A stretch of DNA of 64,000 nucleotides. Source: Geosiphon pyriformis. Taxonomy: Eukaryota; Glomeromycota; Glomeromycetes; Archaeosporales; Geosiphonaceae. A program made the position numbers and the translations under genes. Of the stretch, positions 9,494-20,239 are shown one piece after another. The notes beneath the pieces are model-generated. The model had not been told where the DNA came from and did not search any database. It was given only the letters and a program-made list of their open reading frames with translations. How positions within the stretch are numbered: the stretch's first letter is position 1; each line of letters begins with the position of its first letter. The stretch is taken from contig JAAOMT010000706.1 in NCBI GenBank assembly GCA_016748015.1, positions 234,764 through 298,763 of the forward strand, in the 5' to 3' direction.

Positions 9494-10440
9494 TGTTACC
9501 AGAGATTTTTGGTCTCTTTTTTTGAATGTTGTAACTGTTTGTTGGTTGCAAATTCACGTTTTCTAGAAGTAGTTGAACCTCCAATAACTGAATTTATCTT
9601 CAAATTATCTCCTATAATTTGAATTGCTGGGCTTATAAGTGGAATGGCCAATTCCATGCCAGTTACTTTGTATAATTATGTTGTAGTAAATGCCAACTCT
9701 TTTTCAGGAATTGTTCATCTAGAAGTTCACTAAAATGTGTAGTTACTTTGCTGTGAAAGTCAACCCTTCTACAGAAATCTCATCTGTAAGCTACCCTAAT
9801 GATTATAGTAAGAAAATAAAAGAAAATAAAAGAAATGTAAAAGAATTTGAATTCTGTCAAGGAAAACGTTTTTTATCCAGGTCTGGAGTCACTAACAGTT
9901 TACTGAAATTGGTAGCTAATCAATTTCAAAATGTTAGTTGGGTTTTGGGAATTTTCCAAGTGCAATAATTAAAAATTTGGTTTTCAAATTATTTGATATT
10001 TATTTCTTTTTGTGTGTATAGGAATGGTTCTAGTAATAAAATCTAAAATAAGATACATTTTCTTGAAAAAAAAAGCTCTTTTTTTATACAACTTGTTGTA
10101 GTACTAGTCTATGAACTTGCACTTTTTTTCTTTGCTCAAATTTTGGTAAACTAAAGATACATTTTGATGAACTACAAGTTATTTCGCTGAACTATTGATT
10201 AATTTGGATGAACTATTCATAATTTCGGCAAATTTTAGAATGTTACAAAGTTCAGGGTATTGTGCAATTTGATTATCCTACTTTTTGTTATACTAATTGG
10301 ATTATTTAATTGAATCGTGATATGTGATAATTGATTAAATAATAAATGATAATTTGAAATAATATTAATATATTAATTAATTATAAGAATTATAAGAGTA
10401 ATTTTTCTGCTAATTAATAGCTAAAATTCTACTGGTAACA
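9494..10440 (-). repeat. A1 5' LTR
   Basis: This 947-bp LTR is the partner of 589-1555. In element direction it begins TGTTACCAGTAG (at 10440) and ends TGGTAACA (at 9494). A TATA-like TTGTATAAAAAAAGAGC lies near 10080-10100 on the minus strand. It lacks one 20-bp unit of the TTTCGGCGAATTT repeat present in the 3' LTR. Confidence 0.93.
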
Positions 10441-10848
10441 CTGCTAATGTTTGTAGCTTTCCTTTACTCTTATCTGCATAGGTAATAAAGAATTGTTGTT
10501 AAGTATATCTTTCAATTTCTTGATTGATTTTCCTGATAATTGGTGCAAAATTATGATTTTGTGGTAAGCTGATATATTGGATTAGTTCTGTATAGAAATT
10601 TTCTCTTGCTAATTCAATGTCAACTGGTCTTTTTAAGAAATCTGTAATTTTTTTGTTAATGTAAAAGTTGAAGGCTGATTCCACTGGATAATAGTTGTTA
10701 GTTAAGTCTAATTGTTGGCTATACTATTGAAATAAGAATTTGGTGAATCCTAAATGGTTTGTTCCTATTATTTCTGATTTTGTCACTTTTGGATAACTGC
10801 TATTGGTACTAGTTTTCTGTAAAATTATATCTCATAGGGAGCACCAAA
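10441..10848 (-). pseudogene. gag: B1 gag N-terminus and leader
   Basis: This continues B1 gag to its 5' end. The frame starts with GTG at 10784-10786 (context CCAAAAGTG), where B2 also has GTG. The residues that follow, including EIIGTNHLG and ESAFNFYINKKITDFL, align with the B2 Gag. Upstream on the minus strand is a splice-acceptor-like TTTTACAG (about 10815-10822), then the PBS TTTGGTGCTCCC (10837-10848) next to the LTR. One stop lies in the open part. Confidence 0.75.
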
Positions 10849-11725
10849 TGTTACAAGTGATTATTTGGGGTCTTGAATTCAATAACAAACCCATAATTTG
10901 GTGCTAATTTGCTTGATAACATTGGTAATATTAGAAGATTGTTTGTATTTAAAAGTTTTGGTAATCTGAAGGTTTTGTGATAAAGTCTTTTGTATAATAG
11001 ACAGAGATTCAGTTATGATTTTAGTAGCTTCTCAGAATCACAATTCCATCCAATTTCTTTTTCAGCTTGATGACCAGTTTTATTCTGGCAGTCATGCTCT
11101 TTTAGTAAGTTATCTGTTAATATATATAATATTACTCTTATTTCTGGGTCTTTTATCAGACTATCTGTAATGTCAATAACTCAGTACTTAATTTTTAATC
11201 AATTAGTAACAACAAAAAATTAACAAAAGAAAAAAATAAAATAAAAAAATAAAAAAATAAGCCAAGGCAATAAATATTAGTATTCCATCAATAGCCATGA
11301 TCAAAAGCTATTGTTTCAGTGTGATTAAGTATTGGTTACTTTAACATGAAGTATTGATAGTGAAGAATGGATTGAGATAGCAAATAATTATTTATTGATA
11401 TTTGTAAATGGAAAGGTTGCTTAAATCAAATCTAAACTAAAAGATCTGTCTTTTCTACTTCTAATATTACCACTATATATACATAATTAAGATTCCTCAA
11501 TTTCTCAATTCTTTGCCTTAGGAATCCTGGAATTCCTAGAATCCTGCAATTTCTTTGAGAGAAATCCTGGAATTCTAAAATCCTGTGATTTCTCGTATAA
11601 GAATCCTAAAATTCTTGGAATTCTGCAATTCCTTTGAGAAGAATCCTGGAATTTCACATTTACTATGGCTACTTCTGATTGGCTAATTTATATGTTAATA
11701 TACTTCCTATATTCTATAAATAACA
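10849..11725 (-). repeat. B1 5' LTR (family B)
   Basis: This 877-bp LTR runs from TGTTACA at 10849 to TAACA at 11725 on the plus strand; the element is on minus. In element direction it has a CCAAT-like box (GCCAATCAGA, about 11673-11682), then an array of imperfect 35-45-bp units built on GGAATTCC/AATCC (about 11500-11650), and then a TATA box (TGTATATATAG, about 11475-11488). The order CCAAT, array, TATA suggests the U3 promoter. The junction at 11725/11726 leads straight into the interior of B3, the element into which B1 inserted. Confidence 0.88.
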
Positions 11726-12927
11726 GCATCAAAAGAAAAAATAAGAGAAATAAAAAGCAACCCACCAGAACCTATAAAACTTGATTGGATTCCAAATTCT
11801 GATATTGTTTTCAACACTATGAATTCAGAACAATTCCACAAATATTATCAGGACCTAGCACTCACTAAGAAAAAGCAAGAGCAATGTTTAGAACAACTAA
11901 ACATTTGATTATGTGACTATTGTTTGATTCCATGTAACTTTTAATATTGTAATAAGTATGATCTTATTTATAATCTACTATTATGTATAATTTACACGAT
12001 TCCAGAGAAAGAAAAACCAATTAGCAGTTGCACATTGGAATTGAAATCAATATTCAAACTTTGAAAATAACAATAACAATAACAATGGTTTTAATTCTGT
12101 TCAATATGGCAACCAAAATAACAATGATTCAAATCCCAAACAATATATCACACTCTTTGATCTCACCAAGAAGCAGAAACTGAAATAGTTTAGTGATAAT
12201 AATGAAGATATTATGCCAGAACATGTGCATAATACTAATGCCAGGTTTGATTTGAGATATTTAGGGAAGGATGCCATCAAAGAGTAGTTTAGCAAAGAAG
12301 AGAATCAATATTAGAGAAGGAATAATTAACACAGAATATATGAGAAATATTATTGCAATGCTACAAAATAATTTAGAAAAGACTTACATCATAAAGCCAA
12401 ATGAAAAAATAGCACAGGCAATATTCCTGTCTCTGGTTAAAATAGCTTAGTTAGTATCAGTAGAAAACTGGAAAAAATTAGTGATTATAATTAGAAGGAT
12501 TAGTAGATTTGGATCAACAGAAAGAATAAACATACCAGTTAATATGGCAGAGAAAAAAGTTATTGACAAGAGAGAAATTATTTCCACCTGTCAATTAATT
12601 TCTATTCTACTATATAACTAGTACATAATAGCCATAGAAAAAAAAGTAAAGGATCAGGTTCAGATTTTTAAGGCAAAAGCAACACTTTGTGAATTAAAAA
12701 AGATTGGATTAATCAATCTACATATACCAGCCAAGAACCACAGTCACATTAAAATTTCTATTTACAGCAACATAAAAAATGTTATTGAGATATTAGAAGA
12801 AACTACCATTGGATATTTAACCACCAAAATCGAAAACCAACCACCAAATCTCATTCCAGATTTTTTACAACTGTGTGGATATGTCAACATAACATTACAA
12901 ACCATTTATAGATGGAATGAATGTTAT
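11726..12927 (+). pseudogene. pol: B3 linker, Cys pair and dUTPase remnants
   Basis: This part of B3 encodes a linker with NSEQFHKYYQDLALTKKKQEQ, then a degraded Cys module (CDYCLIPC) that aligns with B5 at about 55,960. A dUTPase follows: motif 1 remnant ARFDLRYLGKDA near 12240, motif 3 IINTEYMRNIIAMLQN near 12325-12370, motif 4 EKIAQAIFLSL near 12405-12435 and motif 5 SRFGSTERINIPVN near 12500-12540. A short AATAAC microsatellite lies at about 12065-12085. Several frame changes and stops separate these blocks. B1 truncates the segment on the left. Confidence 0.75.
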
Positions 12928-14335
12928 TTGCTCCAACCAAAACAATTGGAACAAATGAACATAGAAAACTTAGACTCATTTCAATATATGCAATTTAAAA
13001 TATTACTCAACAACTTTACTGACATTTTTGCAAGTGAAAACAAGTTTAGTAAAACTGATATAATTCAGTACCAGATCAGGACTAGAGATGTAATGCCAAT
13101 CAAACAAAGAGCATACTGAATATTACCAGCCAGTCATGAGATCATTTGTTAAGAAATCAATTGGATGCTTGACAACAGGCTAATTCAGTCATCAATGAGT
13201 TCATGGTCATTACCAGTGGTATTAGTCTATAAAAAAAATGGAAAAATCCACTTTTGTATGGATTACAAAAAACTCAATGGTGTAAATTGTGAAGACAATT
13301 ATCCAACTCCATGAATTCAAAAATTATTTGACACTTTCAGAAGAAAAAAATAGTTCTTGATATTAGATCTAGATAGCAGTTACTGACAAGTAGCCATAAA
13401 TCCAGAAGATAAGAAGAAGACGGTATTTACCACAAGAAAAGAGAATTTTGAATTTGAAGTAATGCTATTTGGCTTAACCAATATACTGGTCACATTCCAA
13501 CAGCTAATGGAAATTGTTTATACTGGACTACTGTAAAAATCAGTAGTTGTGTATTTGAATAATACTAATGTGTTCTCAAAAACATTTGATGATCATTTCC
13601 ATTATCTCCAGTAAGTGTTTGAAAGATTGAAAAAAGCAGGATTAAAACTAAATGCAACCAAATGTTTTTTCAGCAAGACAAAACTCAAGTTTTTGGGACA
13701 TGTTGTAAGCAAAGAGAGCATTAAAACAGATCTAGATAAAATTGAAATAGTAAAGTCTTTTCCAGTATTCACTAACTTGACCAAACTAAAAGCATTCTTA
13801 AGATTTACAGAGTACTATCATTGATTCATCAAGAATTTTTCCAAACTAGCTCAACTACTGCATTATCTACAAACCAAAAATATTAAATATAAATAGACTG
13901 AAACACAACAAAAAGTTTTTGATACACTAAGAAGAAAGTTTATTTAAGCTCCAGTACTAATTTATCCAGATCATAGCAAACCATTTATTATTACTATCAA
14001 TGTATCAAGTCAAGTATTGGGAGCAGTACTATTACAAAAAAGACTGAATAGAAGAAAACATCCAGTAATATATGTCAACTAAAGCTTAATACCAGCCAAA
14101 AAAAACTATAGAACACTTAGCAATTTATTAAGCTGTTATAAAATAGAAAGAATACTTAAGCCAGAAATTTGAAGTGCACACTGATCACAAAGGATTGACT
14201 TCAATCCAGAAACAAGAATTTAGAGATAATCGACATATGAGATAGAAAATAGCACTTTCACCATATACTTTTACAGTATACTATAAAAAAAAAAAAAACA
14301 GAAATGCTGACAGTTTGTCGTAGATAAAACAAATC
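12928..14335 (+). pseudogene. pol: B3 reverse transcriptase and RNase H
   Basis: RT begins after FKILLNNFTDIFASENKF and shows PVVLVYKKNGKIHFCMDYKK, LILDLDSSY and NFEFEVMLFGLTN. The catalytic box at about 13545-13575 reads VVYLNNTNVFS, so both Asp of YxDD have become Asn. The connection domain is FLGHVVSKESIKTD (13615-13824 open). RNase H blocks include APVLIYPDHSKPFIITINVSS and ADSLS near 14310. Stops replace Gln and Trp throughout. The domain order to integrase is that of Ty3/gypsy. Confidence 0.87.
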
Positions 14336-15375
14336 TAAAAACATTTTAATACAAAAATATAACAAAAGGTGAATACACAAAAATATCAACAACTTTAACA
14401 TTTTATAAATACTCAACAGTTCAAAGAAAAATTATCTCCAAAAAAACAAAACCATATCAAACAACAGTCCAAATATTTTATTATTCACTAAGATATACTT
14501 TATCGAAAAAACAGAAAGAATTCAGACCAACCAATCCAAGTAATCACAAAACCAAAGAAAGAAACAATATTATTCAATATGCACTCTGATCTAACAGCAA
14601 GACATTTTTACAAAGAAGCAACCATAAAAAGAACCAGAAAAAGATACTATTGGCCATTAATGTATCCAGATATCATCCAATATATTTAAAATTGTAATAC
14701 TTGTCAGAGAAGAAAAAGAACAAGACCCAGTAAACTATTAAGACCAATCAAAGTAAGACAACCATTCAATCACATTGAAATTGATTTAATCAGACTATTA
14801 ACAATAACCAGCAGAAGAAACAGATATATTGCAGTAATCATAGATTATCTTACTAAGTAACCAAAAGCAAAAGCCATTTAAAGAGCAGATGCAGAATCTG
14901 TTGCCAAATTCATTTATCAAGATCTAATTTGTTGACATGGATGTCCAAAAAAACTACTATCAGATCAAAAAACTCACTTTGTAAATAGAACACTAGCAGA
15001 ATTAAGTCAAAGATTTGGAATCAAAAGACCATTATTATCACTATACTATCAAAAAAATCAAAACAAATGGGATTTGTTTATACCATTAGTATTATTTGCT
15101 TATCAGACAATGAAACAAGATACTACACAAGCAATACTATTTGAATTAGTATACAGTAGAACAGCAACATTACTAGTTGAAATAGAAATCAATACATATC
15201 TAACTAAACCAATAACAGAAGACAATTTTCAAGAAACATTATTAAGAAGAACATATGACTTAATAGAAACTCTAGAAAGCAAATGACAAAAAGCAGCTGA
15301 TAATATCCAAAAGTCACAAGAAAAACAAAAAAAAAGACATGATAACCAATTACCAGATAAACCAGTCAAATTTAG
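14336..15375 (+). pseudogene. pol: B3 integrase, first part (interrupted by A2)
   Basis: This holds the HHCC region with MHSDLTARHFYKEATIKR and CNTCQRRKR (about 14580-14720). The core Asp is in HIEIDLIRLL (about 14775-14800) and the second Asp in LLSDQKTHFVNRT (about 14955-14995). The segment continues into FAYQTMKQDTTQAILFELVYSRT (15074-15286 open). It is cut at 15375 by A2 and resumes at 30567. The Glu region around 15050 has suffered a short deletion (YQKNQNKWDLF), so the third catalytic residue is missing. Confidence 0.82.
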
Positions 15376-15727
15376 TGTTATCAGTAGAATTTTAGCTATT
15401 AATTAGCATAAAATTACTCTTATAATTCCTATTATTAATTAGCATACATTATTATTTATTTCAATTATTACTTATTATTTAATCAAATTATCAAATATCA
15501 TTACTTAATCAATAATCCGATTTGTACTCTAAAAATTAAGATGATTAAATTACACAATACTCTAAACCATTTAACATAGTCAAAATTCGCCGAAATTAAT
15601 GAAAATTGGCCGAAATAATCAACAAATTCAGTGAAATAATTTGTAGTTTGCCAAAATGTATCTTTAGTTTACCCAAATTATAGCAAAAAGAAAAGTGCAA
15701 GTTCAAAAACTAGTAATACAACAAGTT

Positions 15728-15736
15728 GTATAAAAG
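15728..15736 (+). promoter_or_regulatory. A2 LTR TATA box
   Basis: GTATAAAAG lies about 355 bp into the LTR, with a conserved neighbourhood in all A LTRs (A2 3' LTR near 29943, A3 near 54495 on the minus strand, A1). It is the best candidate for the core promoter of the element. Transcription start is not visible from sequence. Confidence 0.5.
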
Positions 15737-16033
15737 AAGAGCTTTTTTCTTCAAGAAAATGTATCTTCTCATAGTATCTTACTATAGTATCTTACTTTAG
15801 ATATCTTAATTGAAACAAATCACTTTTTACAAAATCAAATAAAATTAAATATTCAAAAACCAAATTTTTTGATTATTATACTTGAAATTCTCTCAACACA
15901 AACTAACATTTTAAAATTGATTAGCTACCAATTTCAATAATCTGTTAGTGACTCCAGGCCTGGATAGAAAACGTTTTTCTTAATAAAATTCTATTTCTTT
16001 TATTTTTCTTTTCTTTTCTTATCATAATCATTA

Positions 16034-18334
16034 AAAATAATTGCAAAAAACTCTTTGTCTCCTTAATATTATGACCATGACCAGAGCAAAGAGTAAAAAA
16101 GCTGCACCTGATATCTGTCCTGAGATATCTAATAAAATTTCAACCAGAGGAGCTCTCTCTGTTGTAGAAGCAACTAGACAGAACGTTTTAAAAGCCTTCC
16201 CTTTACCCAGTAATCGTAATAAGCTGTCTTTGGTGGCCACTGAAGCAACTTCCTTATCTTTGACTGGTTTCTCACCAGTCAAAGTTCCCTTAAAGAGACA
16301 CACTTGGGTTAGTCCCAGTGTTGCCTTTATCCTTACTAAGAGCCCAAAAGTGTTTAATAATAGATCAGTTAACAAGCTGGTCTTCCTTTCTATAGCTTCT
16401 ACATCTGGTGCTGCTAGTATTATCTCTTTAAAAAAAATAGTTAAAAAGACCAAAAGTTCAGAAAAGTGGAGGCAGTTACTTGCTTCTGCTATTATTACAC
16501 CAAACTCCTTTGTGGTTCTCAATGAAATTTTGGATGAGATTTCTGTAGCATCATCCAGCATGTTGTCCAAAATGGGCCAAGATCAACTACTGGCTGTGTT
16601 GCCAAATATGATGTCTTCTGGCAGATTATCGCTGGTTTTAGAAGCAAAGCAATCTTTTTCTGTTGGGTTATCTGTTTTAGGGAACTGGGCTGATCAAATG
16701 AAAACTGAATCATCTCCTCCTTTAGTTTCTGGTGCTACTTCTGGTGGTGCTTAGGAAACTATTACTAGTCATCAAAGATTTGCTGGGTGGATGGCCTCCA
16801 CTCTGGTGTCTGGTGCTACTTTTAAGATCAAATTGGCTTATTTTAAGACTGTTTTTCAGTTGGTACATGGTTTCTTAGGTGCAAAGTCAGTATCAAAAGA
16901 CAATGTGAAGCTGTTTTGTGTGGAGTTTGCTTCTCAAGTGTCTTTGGAAGCTGTATTCTTAGTTGAACTTACAAGCTTTGTACATTTGGCCACTCTTAAA
17001 ATTGCCAGATCTTTGGTAATTTCTAAGTTTGGTTCCCTTTCTGCTGCTGTTGTGCTGTATAATGTGCTCTTGGGTGTGTCTGCTGCTAACATTAAGACAG
17101 CTTTTAATGTGTTTGGTGGTGTTGCTTGTGTTGTGCTGAAGCCTGCTGGTGTTTAGCAGTACATGATGGTTTATTTTGAAAAGTTGAACTTTGTTGTGTC
17201 TGCTTTGAATCATTGGTCAGTTTTGGTGGACAAGGATAGTATTAGAATCTTTCCTTTAGTAAATTAAAATGAGACTATTTTGTCTTGTGATAGGTTTAAG
17301 GCCAAGTTAGTCAACCTTCCTCTTGGCTGTACTGCCTTTGAAATCAGTAATATGATTTCTTAAGTTGGTGGCCAGACTTGTTTCATTCCTTAGTCTCCTG
17401 ATTCTGGTTGTTATCTTTGCTTTACTTTAGTTACATTTGGATCCCAAGCTGATATGGATTTTGTTGTTGCCAAAACTGGTACACTTAGAAAGTGCTGTAT
17501 TTGGTAGAAGACTCCTAATTGTCAGTGTTGTTTTCAGTGTCAAAAAATAGGTTACTTGGCTATAGACTGTGAAGTTGCTTCATCTCCCTTTTCTAAAACT
17601 TCCAAGGTGTTCAAACCATGTTTTGTTGGATTTTTGTCTTATGTTAAGGCATCTGATCCTCCTGTTATGTCTGAATTTCCTTTTTTGGTGGCTTTTGCCT
17701 CTCCTGTGGCTATTGTTAATCCTGCTGTTGGGTCCAGATTGGACTCTTTGGAAAAGCAAATTTCGGATTTGGCTGCTTTGGTAAAGTCTATTGTTGAGCC
17801 TGTTGGCTCTTTGGTTGCCTTGGTATCTCATCTCCTTGATAATAATGCTGTTAAAGCTGTTCAGGTTAAGAAAGATTTTTTTTTATGAAATATGCTTCTA
17901 ACAATTTTGCCAATCTTTTGGTTGGTGTGTCTAAGGACATTGCTTGTTTTAGATTTGAAGTTGACTTTGGTGGCATGGATTATAATGATATGCAGGCTGC
18001 CAAATCTTCTCTCTTAAGTGAAAACACTGTTGAGTGTGTTATAGCTTTGTGGTAAATGTTGGGTGCTAAGGTTAAGAGTAGTGGCAAATCTACAAGATTA
18101 TTTTTTAGTGAGTTTATTTTTGATTCTAGGAATCTGAATAGTGTTATTAAAAAAATTCATGAGTTGGAATTATTCTCACCTCTTATTGTTTCAGCTTAGT
18201 TAGTGCCTTGACTGACTCAGGTGGTTTGTCACATGTAGAAAATGTGTGATTCACATCTAATTTGTAATCCTTAATAGTGCATAGTATTAGATAGTATTTG
18301 GGCACACTTTATTAAAACGTAAAAAAAAATAATA
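16034..18334 (+). mobile_element. LINE-a: ORF1-only LINE-type retroelement
   Basis: This 2.3-kb insertion in the A2 5' LTR has a 10-bp target duplication ataatcatta (16024-16033 and 18335-18344) and an A-rich 3' tail (about 18319-18334), both hallmarks of target-primed reverse transcription. It carries one long gene like LINE ORF1 but no endonuclease or reverse transcriptase. The 5' untranslated part is only about 37 bp. It could be a non-autonomous, HAL1-like LINE or a retrotransposed ORF1 transcript. Confidence 0.85.
16071..18199 (+). pseudogene. LINE-a ORF1-like protein (RRM-like, zinc knuckle)
   Basis: A single frame runs from ATG at 16071 to about 17884, interrupted by TGG-to-TAG and CAG-to-TAG type stops. 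After a one-base loss in a T run near 17875-17884 the frame shifts and continues from 17885 (MKYASNNFANLLVG) to a TAG at 18197-18199. Order: basic and Ser/Thr-rich N-terminus, a domain ending in NWADQMKTESSPP, two RRM-like units (LLGVSAANIKTAFNVFGG near 17068-17120 and LPLGCTAFEISNMIS near 17310-17360), a CCHC knuckle (CCFQCQKIGYLAIDC, about 17527-17570, His replaced by Tyr), and a heptad-like coiled coil (RLDSLEKQISDLAALVKSI, about 17735-17795). The same architecture is seen in ORF1 of LINE-b. Function by family: RNA-binding chaperone of the LINE particle. Confidence 0.8.
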
Positions 18335-18649
18335 ATAATCATTAGGATAGTCTACAGACAAGATTCTTATAGAAGAATTGACTTTCACAGCAAAGTAACT
18401 ACACATTTTTAGTGAGCTTCCAGATAAGCAATTTCTGGAAAAGAGTTGACATTTACTACAACATAACTACACAAAGTAACTGGTACAGAATTGGCCATTT
18501 TACTTATAAGTTCAGCCATTCAAATTATAGAAGATAATTTGAAGATAAATTCAGTTACTGGAGGTCTAACTACTTCCTAAAAAACATGAATTCACAGCAA
18601 ATCAACATTAACAACATCCAAAAAAAGAGACCAAAAACCTCTGGTAATA

Positions 18650-18661
18650 TTTGGTGCTCTT
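18650..18661 (+). promoter_or_regulatory. A2 primer binding site
   Basis: TTTGGTGCTCTT follows the 5' LTR directly. It is the best preserved PBS of family A here and is shared with family B. A splice-acceptor-like TCTACAG comes immediately after (18661-18667), about 25 bp before the GTG of gag. Confidence 0.7.
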
Positions 18662-18691
18662 CTACAGAAATAACACAACAATAACAACTTC

Positions 18692-20239
18692 AAAGTGGTG
18701 ATCACACTAGACACAACAACTCTAGAGTATTATCAGTCAATTTACACCTATTGCAAACAGAGATTCAACATTCCAGACGGAATTAAAATTGTTAAGAAGA
18801 CACTTTACCAATATATTGAAAACTGCATCAACAATTATTTTCTTGGAAATTACAACATTTCAGAAGTTAGAAACAACCTTTACAATAATTTAGTATATTA
18901 TTCACAGTTGGAAACTGAAGATCTTAACAGTAAAACACTTGCCACCTATTTCTAAGAACTTAATTTCAACATTATCAAGTATTGTGAAGAAACATATTTA
19001 GTACAGTCTAAATACTCTATTGACTTTGAATTAGAGACAGAGACAAACAACAAAGGCAAACAAAAACTGAAACAACACTCAAGTACTATTCTAAATACTT
19101 CAAAGACACCAAAAACAACTATTAAATATTTACAAACACCTGAACAAGGAACCAGTATCAAATTACCACTTTCTATTACACCATTTCCAATTTCACTTGC
19201 TCAACCACAAACACCAAATTTACCACTTAATCATTTCTCCAGACCAGAAGACTTTCAGTCACCTAGGAATTTTACTTAATAACAAAAACCAATATCAATC
19301 AACACCAATATTATTGATTACTTACAAGAAAATAAAAGTAATCATTTAGAGAACTTGGAAAGTGAGAAAACTGAATCAGAACAAGAAGAAACTACAGAAA
19401 ATGAAAAAAAAATGGCAACTGCTTATATTGCAAAAATTCCAGAATTTATTGGTGAAGATAATAATACCAGCCCTCAAGAATGACTTGACAAAGTTCAGAA
19501 AACAGAAGATGTAAATAGTTGAAATACAGCAAGAATGCTCAAAGCAATCTCATACTTTCTTCAAGGAACTGCAGAAAAATGGTTTGAAAACTTAGAAGAA
19601 TCATTTGGAAACTGGCAAGCATTCAAAGATGCTTTTTTACAACAATTCACTGACAACAACATCTTTATTACTCTTCACAATTGCTTTTGCAATATCAAAT
19701 AAAAAACATTTGAAACTGTCATGACCTATCTTAAAAGATTTAATAAACTTTTTAGATGAATTTGACAATTAGAAACCAATGACTACTATTTTGATGCCCA
19801 GATTTTGGATCAGTTTATAGCAGGATTAAAAGACAAATTAATCAAGAAAGTTTGTCCACATGTCCCAAAAGACTTAGCAACAGCTATTAAACATACAAAG
19901 AACTATGAAATGACAATGGAAGAAGCAAATCACACCAAACTTGTCAACCTAGTTATTAGAAAAACCAGCTCAGCAGCTGAAAAAAAAATAAATTAACTTA
20001 CAAAGAAAGTTGAAAACTACTTTACAAACCAACAACAACAGCAGCAACAACCACTAAAATATCAACTACCACAATAATGCAACCAAAACAACTTTGGATT
20101 ATTGTCTAACAACTAACCTCAAACTTGTCATTATTGTGGAATCTTAGGACACTGAAAATGAGATTGCAGAAAATTGCAAAGAGATCAACAAAACAGGAGT
20201 AATCAACATTACTTTTCACCACAACAATTTTATTACCAA
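18692..20239 (+). pseudogene. gag: A2 Gag
   Basis: The frame begins GTG GTG at 18692 in the context TTCAAAGTG, and there is no ATG in the open N-terminal part. The open N-terminal piece (18695-18955) reads TTLEYYQSIYTYCKQRFN. Later blocks are AYIAKIPEFIGEDN, FGNWQAFKDAF, LDQFIAGLKDKLIKKV and EANHTKLVNLVI (19805-19996 open, same frame). The zinc knuckle is at 20126-20167 (CHYCGILGH, stop in place of Trp, then DC). The tail is cut at 20239 by D1 and resumes at 23221 with SPPPIYY. Stops are of Gln and Trp origin. Confidence 0.87.

Larger units (their letters stand above)
589..10440 (-). mobile_element. A1: complete Ty3/gypsy LTR retrotransposon, family A
   Basis: A1 is a 9,852-bp element on the minus strand with two LTRs (589-1555 and 9494-10440) that begin TGTTACC and end in GATAACA or GGTAACA. 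It is flanked by a 4-bp duplication, ctgc (585-588 and 10441-10444). Removing it rejoins the gag of B1, and the joined sequence matches the uninterrupted site in B2 near 46,030. Order in element direction: 5' LTR, PBS, Gag, protease, Cys-rich module, dUTPase, RT, RNase H, integrase, ORF3, PPT, 3' LTR. From Gag to RNase H (9446 down to 3834) everything lies in a single frame broken only by about twenty stop codons, so the ancestor had one long Gag-Pol ORF. A1 is the least decayed full copy here but cannot be autonomous. Confidence 0.93.
15376..18649 (+). repeat. A2 5' LTR (split by LINE-a)
   Basis: It starts TGTTATCAGTAG at 15376 and ends GGTAATA at 18649 (ancestrally GGTAACA). LINE-a plus its duplicated target account for 16034-18344; without them the LTR is about 960 bp. 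The U3 part has spaced GCCGAAAT-like units at 15585-15632. A TATA box (TTGTATAAAAGAAGAGC) lies at about 15726-15742. Confidence 0.9.

Noticed and set aside
16031-16570. 179-codon minus-strand frame
   Set aside because: Antisense shadow of the LINE-a ORF1-like gene, which has domain homology to LINE-b ORF1 on the plus strand.
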